Below the pieces are notes generated by a model that saw only the letters and a program-made list of their open reading frames with translations, was not told the origin of the DNA and made no database searches. 52,140 nucleotides of DNA, from positions 1 to 52,140 of the forward strand of contig JABDAO010000010.1 in NCBI GenBank assembly GCA_013289095.1, written 5' to 3'. Positions 9,093 to 17,297 of this stretch are shown here, piece after piece. Source of the DNA: Bacteroidota bacterium (GTDB lineage: Bacteria; Bacteroidota; Bacteroidia; Palsa-965). The translations under genes and the position numbers were made by a program. Positions within the stretch are counted from its first letter, which is position 1; each line of letters starts with the position of its first letter.

Positions 9093-9728
9093 CTACATCC
9101 TGAACCCTACAGTAAGCTGTGCCCACTGATTCTTGTAACGGGGGTTTGTTGATGAGCCATCGGCATTGTTGTTTTGCAGATCCCAACCAAGACGCCCGCC
9201 AATTACGAAGTGCTGTATGTTGATATCGGCACCCACAGTGGCGCACATCAGGTTTTTTTGCGGGTTGTTGTTGTCAAAACTTTGTTGTTGTTGTGTGGTA
9301 GTAGTGCCGTTGGTAAAAGCATCTGTCTGACGGACGAGGTATGAAAACTGAGGCCCTGCCAGCAAGGTGAAAAAGGAAGTCAGTTTTAACTGGAACAGCA
9401 GTGGCACATCAATCCAATCAGAGGTATGTGTTAACGAGTAATTGTTCCCCAACACTTCACCGGTTGACATATAACCGCGTTGTGAATACAGGAGTTCGGG
9501 TTGGATACCGATAAATTTTCCGATGGGGATCGTTATATAAGCGCCACAAGCGACACCAAATTTCGGGCTGGCCACAAAACCGTCGCCTTGTGTATCGTAT
9601 ACGTTCGAATGGTTAAGACCGGCTTTTACTCCAAATGTAAACCGGGTGCGTTTGTCTTGTGAATCCTGGGCTTTAACCTGGATAAGAATGCTGCTAAGGA
9701 GTGCGATGGAAAGGATTACTTTTTTCAT
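9093..9728 (-). CDS. Outer-membrane beta-barrel protein (PorT-like / OMP_b-brl_2 type)
   Basis: The predicted protein has 211 residues from MKKVILSIALLSSILIQVKAQ, a clear signal peptide. The mature part starts with FTFGVKAGLNHSNVY, typical of small Bacteroidota outer-membrane barrels, and shows alternating hydrophobic strands (GIQPELLYSQRGYM, DVPLLFQLKLTSFFTLLAGPQFSYLV, FVIGGRLGWDL, WAQLTVGFRM). It ends in an aromatic-containing strand as expected for barrel assembly. An upstream in-frame ATG would add 18 residues in front of the signal peptide and is less likely. The substrate or role is unknown. It is co-oriented with yceI and katA. Confidence 0.85.
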   Translation of the reverse strand: MKKVILSIALLSSILIQVKAQDSQDKRTRFTFGVKAGLNHSNVYDTQGDGFVASPKFGVACGAYITIPIGKFIGIQPELLYSQRGYMSTGEVLGNNYSLTHTSDWIDVPLLFQLKLTSFFTLLAGPQFSYLVRQTDAFTNGTTTTQQQQSFDNNNPQKNLMCATVGADINIQHFVIGGRLGWDLQNNNADGSSTNPRYKNQWAQLTVGFRM

Positions 9729-9824
9729 GTTTATTTTTTTAGGTATGATTAATTTCTCGGTGAACAAAGATGCAGACACCACACCGCTTTCGTCTTACAC
9801 AACATTTTCAAAGAGTTACATCAA

Positions 9825-9998
9825 TCACTGATCAACTGCAATTCCTGAAACGGGCTTACTATAGGTAGGCGCCGGATGTGCCGGGCCACACATGCGGCAC
9901 GTTGTTTTGTTGACAGAAGCCTTGCCCTGCACATTATTCACTTCGAGTGAAGCTATCAGGAAACAAAGCGCTCCTGCAATCAATCGTTTTGTTTTCAT
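9825..9998 (-). CDS. Small secreted CxxC peptide, hypothetical (57 residues)
   Basis: A short minus-strand frame encodes 57 residues starting MKTKRLIAGALCFLIASLEV, a plausible signal peptide, followed by a short mature part containing TCRMCGPAHPAP and ending VDQ. The two cysteines in CRMCGPAH form a CxxC pair. An A/T-rich stretch (aaaaaaataaatc) precedes the ATG, which suits Bacteroidota initiation. I do not recognise the family. A metal- or thiol-related role is conceivable from the CxxC pair and nearby His but is unproven. It is a stand-alone gene upstream of the barrel gene and shares its direction. Confidence 0.5.
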   Translation of the reverse strand: MKTKRLIAGALCFLIASLEVNNVQGKASVNKTTCRMCGPAHPAPTYSKPVSGIAVDQ

Positions 9999-10034
9999 GA
10001 TTTATTTTTTTGAGCGGCATTGAATGATTGACAC

Positions 10035-10289
10035 ATGCAATCGTCCAGGACCCAGATCCAGCAGGGCCTGTACCGCTCTCCGATTATTCTCTTATTAGAA
10101 ATAATTTTCAGCCGCACAGATCTTGCATACACGCATCTTTTACGCCCGGCAAAGATTCACATCAATGCCCGGCCGGATGTTACACCCGGGCTTACAACTC
10201 TTACAGAAATCCTACTTTCGGCAGGAATCGTACTTATCATACTTAACTACCGCTGTTACCTGACGCGGCGGCTGCCGGGCAATCAGTGA
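10035..10289 (+). CDS. Possible small hypothetical ORF (84 residues), weak
   Basis: In the 424-bp stretch between the CxxC peptide gene and the SHOCT gene there is an open frame of 84 codons. It has a hydrophobic segment near the C-terminus (LTEILLSAGIVLIILNY) and natural-looking codon use. An overlapping 72-codon frame is also open, no family is recognised, and no promoter or initiation signal is convincing. It is listed so that the gap is covered; otherwise I see nothing in 9999-10422. Confidence 0.2.
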   Translation: MQSSRTQIQQGLYRSPIILLLEIIFSRTDLAYTHLLRPAKIHINARPDVTPGLTTLTEILLSAGIVLIILNYRCYLTRRLPGNQ

Positions 10290-10422
10290 ATAATGTAACT
10301 CTTGACCCAGTATGTGTAAGGAACTACAAGGGCTTCTTAACATCTTTGTAACAGAATCCGGGCAGTACAGACACCTGCCGCATCAACGCGATTCATGCAG
10401 ACACCTTTTAAACACATGCACC

Positions 10423-10647
10423 ATGTTCTACGACGGCTTACATTTTTGGGGGATGCACATCATCTGGTGGGTCATCTGGCTAAGTTTAATCTTCTGGATC
10501 TTTGCGGTGCCTTACAATATCCCGGGGCAGCGTAAAAAAGAGCTTTCACCACTCGATATCTTACAAAAACGGCTTGCCCTCGGCGAGATCACGACAGAAG
10601 AGTTCAGAGAAAAGCTACAGGCGCTTGAGACAGCTGCGCAGAAATAA
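10423..10647 (+). CDS. Small SHOCT-domain membrane protein
   Basis: The 74-residue protein begins MFYDGLHFWGMHIIWWVIWL. It has one transmembrane helix (about residues 12-30, IIWWVIWLSLIFWIFAV) followed by a C-terminal SHOCT motif (SPLDILQKRLALGEITTEEFREKLQAL). SHOCT is a short helical domain found at the end of many bacterial membrane proteins and is thought to mediate oligomerisation. A longer frame extends 37 codons upstream, but those residues (MCKELQGLLN...) look unrelated, so the start at 10423 is chosen. The TM plus SHOCT arrangement is common as a stand-alone small gene. It sits 113 bp upstream of the glycine-zipper gene in the same direction. Confidence 0.7.
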   Translation: MFYDGLHFWGMHIIWWVIWLSLIFWIFAVPYNIPGQRKKELSPLDILQKRLALGEITTEEFREKLQALETAAQK

Positions 10648-10760
10648 TGAAAATGATCTAAAAAAACAGTGCACCGCTGAGGCCGAAGAGTTGTTCTCAC
10701 CGGGCAAGCGTCTTGAGCAACAAACATGCGAACACATACAAACCCTCCAACACCCTCTTT

Positions 10761-11354
10761 ATGAAAGAAAACGAAACCGGATCCGTAGTGACTCCAGCAA
10801 ACAAAAACAATACCCAGGTGTCTGCCATGTTCAGCACCCGCGAGCATGCCGAAAAGGCTTACCGGACACTCGAAGAAAAAGGATACGACAGCGCGCATAT
10901 CCACGTAATGATGTCGGCCGATACGCATAAAAAACATTTCAGCGACGATAAACATTCGCCCAACTTCGATACACACACCGTAAAGACCACTGCCGGCCCT
11001 CAGACCAAAGCCATAGAAGGAGCTGAAACAGGTGCAGCCGTCGGCATTGGTGTAGGCGCCATTGCAGGTGCACTTGCAGCCCTGGGCACCAGCATCCTGA
11101 TTCCAGGCTTCGGAATACTCATTGCCGGGTCATTCCTGTTAGGAATAGCAGGAGCAGGAGCGGGAGGATTAACCGGAGGACTGATTGGAGGTTTGATCGG
11201 AGCAGGTATTCCCGAAGTCCATGCAAAGAAATATCACCAGGGAATAAACGATGGACATATTGTCCTCGGCGTGAAAACACTCACAGAGGAAGAAGCCATT
11301 GACATTGAGCATCACTGGAAAAAACAAAAGGGAATTGAAGTAAACCGCTATTGA
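10761..11354 (+). CDS. Stress-type protein with YflT-like N-terminus and glycine-zipper membrane segments
   Basis: This protein has 197 residues from MKENETGSVVTPANKN; an alternative ATG 16 codons upstream is possible. The N-terminal part (VSAMFSTREHAEKAYRTLEEKGYDSAHIHVMM) resembles the general stress protein 17M/YflT alpha-beta module. The middle is a Gly/Ala-rich double membrane hairpin (about residues 85-150, GAAVGIGVGAIAGALAALGTS, then a GGLTGGLIGGLIGAGIP zipper). The C-terminal part (HQGINDGHIVLGVKTLTEEEA) completes the split alpha-beta module around the insertion. Homologues are frequent in envelope-stress or low-temperature induced gene sets; the biochemical role is unknown. Confidence 0.8.
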   Translation: MKENETGSVVTPANKNNTQVSAMFSTREHAEKAYRTLEEKGYDSAHIHVMMSADTHKKHFSDDKHSPNFDTHTVKTTAGPQTKAIEGAETGAAVGIGVGAIAGALAALGTSILIPGFGILIAGSFLLGIAGAGAGGLTGGLIGGLIGAGIPEVHAKKYHQGINDGHIVLGVKTLTEEEAIDIEHHWKKQKGIEVNRY

Positions 11355-11498
11355 TCAGACCCCGTCAACCACTCCTGCCAGATCAGCTCCTTGTCATACC
11401 ATGGCGCATTGGGATAGCGCAGGATTGAGAACGGTTAAAAAAACGGGGGTATAAAAAACAAAATCCAGATCCTTCACCCATTCCAGAACGTATAACAC

Positions 11499-12314
11499 AT
11501 GGCCATTACCTATTACATGCTCCAGATAGAGCCCTGGCTGCTCTTTTTACTGATCACCTTGTTAAGCGGGCTCGCTGCTGCCCTGGGAACCTATCTGTTC
11601 CGCAAAAGCATAAGGATCAAGATCCTTCGTTCGCACAATGAGGTAACCGGTTTCTTGTTTTTTGCCATTGCCAGTTTTTATGCACTGCTAATGAGCTTTG
11701 TCGTGTTTGTAGTCTGGGGACAGTTAAATCAAACACGGGACAATGTGAGCAACGAAGGAAGTTCGGCCATGGGCCTTTACCGCGACATCAAGTTTTATCC
11801 CGACACGGTTGAAGCCAGACAACTGATGGGCATATACCTCGACTTTGTGTACAATGTGGTTGACGAAGAGTTCCCCAACATGGAATGCATGAAACCGGTG
11901 GTCAAAACACCCGCCGCATTCAACAAGGTGTTTTATAAAATGGAACACCTAAACCCCAAAAATCCATTCCAGGTGCAATTGGTGGCCGAGATGTTTAATC
12001 ACCTCAACACCCTATCCGCCTACCGTGGGTTGCGTGCTTCGGGCGAAACAGAGATCCCTTCGCCCATCTGGCTTCCGATGATCATCGGCGCCCTCATTAC
12101 CATGATCTGTGCAATGCTCCTTGATATTGAACACAGCAGGATGCATGTCATCCTGAATGGGCTCCTGGGTATGTTTATCGGGATGCTGTTCTTCATCATT
12201 ATCCTGCTTGATCATCCGTATTCGGGCAGCATGGGAATCAAACCCAAATCATACAAACAAATTTTCAGCATGGAGCGCTGGAACAATGAACATCCGGCAC
12301 AGAAATCATCGTAG
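11499..12314 (+). CDS. DUF4239-like integral membrane protein
   Basis: The 271-residue protein has two N-terminal membrane helices (about residues 12-30 and 50-72), a soluble domain (about 75-185) and two C-terminal helices (about 190-210 and 215-235). The pattern RSHNEVTGFLFFAIASFYALLMSFVVFVVW followed by AR..MGIYLDFVYNVV.EEF fits the DUF4239/bestrophin-like family found widely next to stress genes. The function is unknown; a channel-like role has been suggested from a remote bestrophin resemblance. It follows the stress-type gene after 144 bp and precedes a lipoprotein by 36 bp, so the latter two may be co-transcribed. Confidence 0.82.
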   Translation: MAITYYMLQIEPWLLFLLITLLSGLAAALGTYLFRKSIRIKILRSHNEVTGFLFFAIASFYALLMSFVVFVVWGQLNQTRDNVSNEGSSAMGLYRDIKFYPDTVEARQLMGIYLDFVYNVVDEEFPNMECMKPVVKTPAAFNKVFYKMEHLNPKNPFQVQLVAEMFNHLNTLSAYRGLRASGETEIPSPIWLPMIIGALITMICAMLLDIEHSRMHVILNGLLGMFIGMLFFIIILLDHPYSGSMGIKPKSYKQIFSMERWNNEHPAQKSS

Positions 12315-12350
12315 GCTGGCGTATCCATCTACAATCACCAACACCACAAC

Positions 12351-12821
12351 ATGAAGATCTTCCACAAATTAGCAGCCCTGAGCATTCTCATTTTCATTGT
12401 CTCCTGTCAATCGAAGGAACAAAAAACAGATGATGCTTTTGACACGGTAAAAGTGCAAAAAACCGAACAAAAAGACAGTGCCGCAAATGCAAAAGAGCAG
12501 GCCCCTGTTCAAAAAGAAACAGAACCAATAAAGAAAGCTGAGCTTTTGGATGAATGGTCACGTTTTCGTTCTGATATGGAAACAAAGATTGCAGCCAATC
12601 AAGCTAAAATAAAGACCTTAAAAGGCGCCTCAAATACAAATACCAAGACATTCAGAAAGATTGCCCGTTTAGAAAATGACAACAGCAGCCTCCGCAAACA
12701 GATGGATGATTATTGCGCCGATGCAAAGGCGAGACAGGTTAAATTCGTCGCCTCTACCCTGGCTGATGTGAAGGAGATCACGGCTTCGCTGAACGACATG
12801 GCCCTTCCGGTAAAGAAATAA
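12351..12821 (+). CDS. Putative lipoprotein with charged coiled-coil
   Basis: The protein has 156 residues and begins MKIFHKLAALSILIFIVSCQSKEQ. The lipobox IVSC gives a predicted acylated Cys at residue 19. The mature chain is strongly Lys/Glu/Gln-rich with heptad character (WSRFRSDMETKIAANQAKIKTL, then RKIARLENDNSSLRKQMDDY), suggesting an extended coiled coil anchored in the membrane. I do not recognise a family; similar small coiled-coil lipoproteins are common in Bacteroidota. It lies 36 bp after the DUF4239-like gene and converges with the gene at 12894. Confidence 0.78.
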   Translation: MKIFHKLAALSILIFIVSCQSKEQKTDDAFDTVKVQKTEQKDSAANAKEQAPVQKETEPIKKAELLDEWSRFRSDMETKIAANQAKIKTLKGASNTNTKTFRKIARLENDNSSLRKQMDDYCADAKARQVKFVASTLADVKEITASLNDMALPVKK

Positions 12822-12893
12822 TGCACACACATGCATCCGTAACCTGGCCGCGCCTGGCTTGATTTACCGGTAAAATGCCGCCAACGGCTGTCC

Positions 12894-14702
12894 CTACTCC
12901 GGATAGTGGGCAAGCAAATCCTGTAGGTCTCTGCTATACGTAGTTTTAGCAAGTTGATGCAGAAACTGCAGGTATTCATTCCGCCTGGGGTTACCGGTCA
13001 GACGCGGCAAAACAATACGTGCCGTTTCGAGCCCGTCTTTTGTATCGCCAAGCACAAAATAATCGTATACATAGTTTAACATGACCTCTCCCCAGGGAAT
13101 CACGTTATCCGGAAAAAGAGCCACCGCTTTATGGAGCGCTGTCTTGGCAGAATCTTCCTGATGCGCACGCATCAAGGCATCTGCAAGATCCCAAAACACG
13201 ATCTGATAATTCAAGGCGAGCTGCTGATCAGCTTCAGGCAAAGCCGAACCCAGGCCTTTCCACTCGAACTGATTCAGGAGGTTTTGATAATTTACCCCGG
13301 TGTTGTATTGCCCGTTTATACTATCGGTCTGCTTCTGGAACACGAAATGCCAGGCAGGGCCTTCGTTCGTAAGAAATTTCATATAGGGCGAATAAAACGC
13401 CACCTCGCAGGTATTTGCCACATACATGGGCCGGGTATGGTTGTGTGCAAGCAGATCGAGCAGCATCAAATCATTTTTAAGCAGGTAAGCCTGTGACAGG
13501 GTGATGGAATACTCCATCCCTTTCTCATCGCTGAGCAAGAGCCTGTTTGAAGGAAAATACCAGGGCCGCAGCGAATCTCCCTGCCTGGGTTTGCAGCAGG
13601 TATCGTTCAGCAACTGAAAGGCTTTGTTTATCTTCATAAACTTTGCCTGTTGCCGTACATAGACCACTTCCCGCACATCTCCCCAATACTGCTCATGCGT
13701 CAACGTAAGAGGCAGAGGGGCCGATTTCAAAAACGTTTCCCGGAGCATGTCTATATATCGTGGCAGACGCAACAGCCCGGCATTTACCAGCCTCACATCC
13801 GTACGATAACCCAACTTAGTCTGTACATAGAGCAACGGAAACGTATCATTGTCTCCGTTTACGAAAAGTATGGCATCCTTTGCACACATACTCAACAGGT
13901 TTTTGGCGTAGGAAATGACAAACTCATCGTATAACATTTTATCGGGCAATTCCTTTCGTGCTTCCTGTTCATCCTGGACCATGAGCAGACTTACATAGGC
14001 ATTGACATACTCATTGCAGGTCTTGAAACCGATATTGCCCACAATGGTGCCGAATGACGGGTTTAATTTCGTGACCTTCTCAAAGCATTCGATGGCTTTG
14101 TGTTCATACTCCCGGTACAACTTCAATTGATCAGGGCTTAGGGCATCTTTGTGTTCGGGGAGTGTAAAACGTTCATGCTCATCCGGAAAATCATTCTGGT
14201 TGCTGATCAGGTTAGTAGCCCTGCTGGCATAGGCCCGGCCGAGGATATAAAACAAAGAATCGTTCAGATCGGTATGTGTTTTCAGCTCATCGATCACATC
14301 CCGTTCCCAGCCCGAATAACCCAGGTATACCGAGCTGTTGAAGGCCCGGAGGGTCCATTCGTCTTTCAAATTGGCCGGTATCTCCACCGGGTTTCCGGGT
14401 TTGCTCTTGTCGAAATCCAACTCCTTGTATTCCCTCGCTGAAGCCGACCAATACAGCGCAGTTTTTACCAATTTCAGCGACCCACTGTATTCGTAAATGC
14501 TTACATGCCAGCCATCTTTGCGCTTTTCGAATTTTGTGGTAACCTCCAGATACGCACTCCGCAGATCGTATGTCTGAAAGAATTGCTGAACAACCGTTTC
14601 GAAACGGGGGAACTGTTTGGTTGGGTATTCCTGGGCACTGGCCGAACAAGCAACCAGAAGCACCCAAAAAAGGACAAATGCTGTTTTAACGCGTCGTATC
14701 AT
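12894..14702 (-). CDS. Secreted relative of the soluble C-terminal half of DUF2723 proteins
   Basis: The product has 602 residues. The N-terminus MIRRVKTAFVLFWVLLVACSASAQ is a signal peptide, possibly with a lipobox (LVAC). The central motif LSMCAKDAILFVNGDNDTFPLLYVQTKLGYRTDVRLVNAGLL (about residues 270-315) matches the conserved segment of DUF2723 membrane glycosyltransferase-like proteins, in which an ILFTNGDNDTFPLWY-type sequence precedes an RPDVRVIN segment. Here the multi-helix membrane half of such proteins is absent and the rest is helical, with TPR-like stretches at both ends (about 180-260 and 500-590). Either it is a stand-alone lineage or it derived from DUF2723 by loss of the catalytic half. 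No partner glycosyltransferase lies nearby. Function unknown. Confidence 0.8.
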   Translation of the reverse strand: MIRRVKTAFVLFWVLLVACSASAQEYPTKQFPRFETVVQQFFQTYDLRSAYLEVTTKFEKRKDGWHVSIYEYSGSLKLVKTALYWSASAREYKELDFDKSKPGNPVEIPANLKDEWTLRAFNSSVYLGYSGWERDVIDELKTHTDLNDSLFYILGRAYASRATNLISNQNDFPDEHERFTLPEHKDALSPDQLKLYREYEHKAIECFEKVTKLNPSFGTIVGNIGFKTCNEYVNAYVSLLMVQDEQEARKELPDKMLYDEFVISYAKNLLSMCAKDAILFVNGDNDTFPLLYVQTKLGYRTDVRLVNAGLLRLPRYIDMLRETFLKSAPLPLTLTHEQYWGDVREVVYVRQQAKFMKINKAFQLLNDTCCKPRQGDSLRPWYFPSNRLLLSDEKGMEYSITLSQAYLLKNDLMLLDLLAHNHTRPMYVANTCEVAFYSPYMKFLTNEGPAWHFVFQKQTDSINGQYNTGVNYQNLLNQFEWKGLGSALPEADQQLALNYQIVFWDLADALMRAHQEDSAKTALHKAVALFPDNVIPWGEVMLNYVYDYFVLGDTKDGLETARIVLPRLTGNPRRNEYLQFLHQLAKTTYSRDLQDLLAHYPE

Positions 14703-14943
14703 TACACAGGTTTTATAGATGGGTTTGTATTTTTTACTGCCGCTCCATGACAGTCATACTCAGCGTAAAACAGAACACGTTGCTGTACAAAATGAAACGG
14801 GCATTCAGAAACCGGGCAGGGTCCAAATATATATCTTTTCTTTCTCAAGTTAAGGAAAAGAGCCTATCGAAAGTATGTGTGTTGGCAGACAGGGACTGGC
14901 ATTATTCACATCCTCCCGACCGTACAGAAAGAGCAGCGAAACG

Positions 14944-15489
14944 TGTTTGGAAGTGTAATGAGCAGCACGCGGTAAGGAAGAAGCGTGTCTGGAGGCAGAA
15001 GAAAGTGCGATGGACAAGGCAGGAACGTGTGTGGACGAGGAAAAAGAGTCGGAAGACGTAGAAGAAACGTGTATTTACGAATACAAAGAGTCGATATACG
15101 AAGCGGATGACTGTATCTACGAAGATCAAGAGTCGATAGACGAAGAGGAAGATTGTATTTACGAAGGAGAAGCATGTATTTATGAAGGGAAAGCGTTTAA
15201 TGACGAAGGAGAAGCGTGTATTTATGAAGGGAAAGCGTTTAATGACGAAGGAGAAGCGTGTATTTATGAAGGGAAAGCGTGTAATGACGAAGGAGAAGCA
15301 TGTATTTATGAAGGGAAAGCGTGTACTGACGAAGGAGAAGCATGTATTTATGAAGGGAAAGCGTGTAATGACGAAGGAGAAGCATGTATTTATGAAGGGA
15401 AAGGGTGTAATGAGGAAGGAGATGACAGTATTTACGAAGGGAAAGCGTGTATTTATGAAGGAGGAGCGTGTACTGCGACTCCAAAAGAA
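14944..15489 (+). repeat. 21-bp tandem array 1 (26 units, alternating A/B types, 42-bp higher order)
   Basis: Twenty-six consecutive 21-bp units keep perfect phase from 14944 to 15489. The best-conserved part (from 15154) alternates tgtatttatgaagggaaagc(g) with tttaatgacgaaggagaagc(g), so the higher-order period is 42 bp. The 5' units are progressively diverged. Because the unit is a multiple of three without stops in most frames, long frames are open on both strands. Plus strand 15010-15492 reads heptads CIYEGKA/CNDEGEA (160 codons). Minus strand 15570-14902 reads FPFINTC/FSFVITR (222 codons). It occupies most of the 1.04-kb gap upstream of asnS; I recognise no conventional gene there. It shares its design with the arrays at 28564-28983 and 46575-46868. 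Confidence 0.9.
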
Positions 15490-15663
15490 TGAGCACAAGC
15501 ATGCAGCAGAGAAGACATGAAACCGGGTTTGTTTCCTGAAGAAACGCTTGGAATGTTCTAAGTTCCTCAAAATCAGAACACAGAAAAATATTCGGAGCAG
15601 ATCGCAAGACCTTGCCGACAGGCGATTTGCCCATCCATTTTTTCGATTTTTCCTTAATTTCCC

Positions 15664-15671
15664 TACCTTCG
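15664..15671 (+). promoter_or_regulatory. Putative -7 box (TACCTTCG) for asnS
   Basis: TACCTTCG matches the Bacteroidota -7 consensus TAnnTTTG at seven of eight positions, lies 72 bp upstream of the asnS start, and has a T-rich -33 region (around 15638-15651). This is a motif match only. Confidence 0.4.
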
Positions 15672-15743
15672 CAAGCCTTTTCGGGTTTTCGGACGATTGA
15701 TTAAACCTCAGAACCCCCAGGGCAGTTTTCTAAACCCCCTTTT

Positions 15744-17183
15744 ATGAGTGAAAAACGCACAAAAATCGAAGAATTGCTGAAAAGCACCGAGTTTGGAAAA
15801 ACAGTGACTGTCAAAGGTTGGGTAAGGACGTTCCGGAACAACCAGTTTATTGCCATCAACGATGGGTCCTGTCTCAACGGTATCCAGGCCGTGGTTGAAC
15901 TGAACTCCCTGGACGAGGGCATACTCAAACGTCTTAACACAGGAGCCTCCGTTTCGATAACCGGCGAACTGGCAGCATCTCTCGGAAAAGGTCAGAAGGT
16001 AGAAGTAAAAGTAAAAACGCTCGAAATCCTGGGCGATTGCGATGCCGAAAAATATCCCTTGCAGCCTAAGAAACACAGTCTTGAATTTCTGCGCGAAAAA
16101 GCGCATCTGCGTTTCCGTACAACCACCTTTTCGGCTGTGTTTAAGGTGCGCCATGTGCTGGCCTTTGCTATTCATCAGTTTTTTAACGACCGGGGCTTTG
16201 TCTATATGCATACCCCTATCATTACGGCTTCGGATGCTGAAGGAGCCGGCGAAATGTTTAAAGTAACCACCCTGCCCTTCGATAAAACCCCGAGAGATGA
16301 GCAGGGCGCTGTTGATTTCAAGGAAGATTTTTTTGGAAAAGCCACCAATCTAACCGTATCGGGTCAGCTTGAAGCAGAGCTTGGAGCCATGGCTTTTGGC
16401 TCTGTTTATACCTTTGGCCCTACATTCAGGGCCGAAAACTCCAACACGGCCCGTCATGCTGCTGAGTTCTGGATGATAGAACCCGAAGTGGCTTTCAATG
16501 ATCTCGACGATAATATGCAACTGGCCGAGGATATGCTCAAGTATGTGATCCGTTATGCCACCGAGCGCTGCCCCGATGAACTGGAGTTTTTAAAAAACAG
16601 GCTCCTGGAAGAAGAAAAACAAAAACCCCAGGATGAACGTGCAGAGCTCGACCTGCTTGCCAAGCTTCAGTTTTGTCTGGACAACGATTTTCAACGTCTT
16701 ACCTATACCGAGGCCATAGACATCCTCCGGAACTCAAACCACAACAAAAAGAAAAAATTCAAATACATCATCGACTCCTGGGGCGCTGATCTTCAATCAG
16801 AACATGAACGTTATCTGGTAGAAAAGCATTTTAAAAAGCCGGTGATCCTGACCGATTACCCAAAAGAAATCAAGGCTTTTTACATGCGTGAAAACGAGGA
16901 TGGAAAGACCGTGCGTGCCATGGATATCCTTTTTCCCGGCATCGGCGAAATTATCGGAGGTTCACAACGCGAAGAACGTTTGGGGCATCTCGAGAAACGC
17001 ATGCAGGAAATGCACATCCCTGCCGAAGATCTCTGCTGGTACCTGGATACACGCCGGTTTGGAACAGTGCCTCATGCCGGTTTCGGTCTGGGTTTCGAAC
17101 GTCTGATTATGTTTGTTACAGGCATGGGTAATATTCGCGATGTCATCCCATTCCCCCGTACCCCAAAAAATGCAGAGTTTTAA
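15744..17183 (+). CDS. asnS: Asparaginyl-tRNA synthetase
   Basis: The enzyme has 479 residues and charges tRNA-Asn with asparagine in the cytoplasm. The N-terminal OB-fold anticodon-binding domain (about residues 1-110) carries [20 protein letters not shown]. The class II catalytic core includes motif 2 ([21 protein letters not shown], about 231-251) and motif 3 ([27 protein letters not shown] at the C-terminus). Ending in [16 protein letters not shown] is characteristic of AsnRS rather than AspRS. Length and start ([12 protein letters not shown]) match the family. The gene is monocistronic or shares a transcript with rpoN 114 bp downstream. Confidence 0.98.
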   Translation: MSEKRTKIEELLKSTEFGKTVTVKGWVRTFRNNQFIAINDGSCLNGIQAVVELNSLDEGILKRLNTGASVSITGELAASLGKGQKVEVKVKTLEILGDCDAEKYPLQPKKHSLEFLREKAHLRFRTTTFSAVFKVRHVLAFAIHQFFNDRGFVYMHTPIITASDAEGAGEMFKVTTLPFDKTPRDEQGAVDFKEDFFGKATNLTVSGQLEAELGAMAFGSVYTFGPTFRAENSNTARHAAEFWMIEPEVAFNDLDDNMQLAEDMLKYVIRYATERCPDELEFLKNRLLEEEKQKPQDERAELDLLAKLQFCLDNDFQRLTYTEAIDILRNSNHNKKKKFKYIIDSWGADLQSEHERYLVEKHFKKPVILTDYPKEIKAFYMRENEDGKTVRAMDILFPGIGEIIGGSQREERLGHLEKRMQEMHIPAEDLCWYLDTRRFGTVPHAGFGLGFERLIMFVTGMGNIRDVIPFPRTPKNAEF

Positions 17184-17226
17184 CCTGAGCCGTTTCTTAA
17201 ATAGTCCAGGTCGTACGCAGGAACAT

Positions 17227-17263
17227 CCCCCCTCACCTCCGAAGAAGAGCCGGGGGAGAGGTC
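17227..17263. repeat. GC-rich dispersed palindromic repeat remnant
   Basis: The stretch cccctcacctccgaagaaga followed by gccgggggagagg belongs to the same family as the element inserted in leuS (24030-24064) and resembles the core of 23403-23437. It lies between asnS and rpoN and looks like a degraded copy of a short dispersed palindromic repeat. Confidence 0.5.
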
Positions 17264-17297
17264 AACTTTGATGCAGAATCAGTAAATTAGTGGTACG

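Noticed and set aside
8434-9246. 270-residue version of the YceI protein
   Set aside because: The extra 73 residues overlap the barrel gene and have no family similarity.
14944-15489. CRISPR array
   Set aside because: Units are contiguous 21-mers with no spacers and no cas genes; the same applies to the arrays at 28564 and 46575 and the 74-bp repeats at 29143.
14902-15570. Conventional protein-coding call for the 222-codon minus frame over array 1
   Set aside because: A multiple-of-three repeat keeps several frames open automatically, so openness alone does not support coding; kept as a finding instead.
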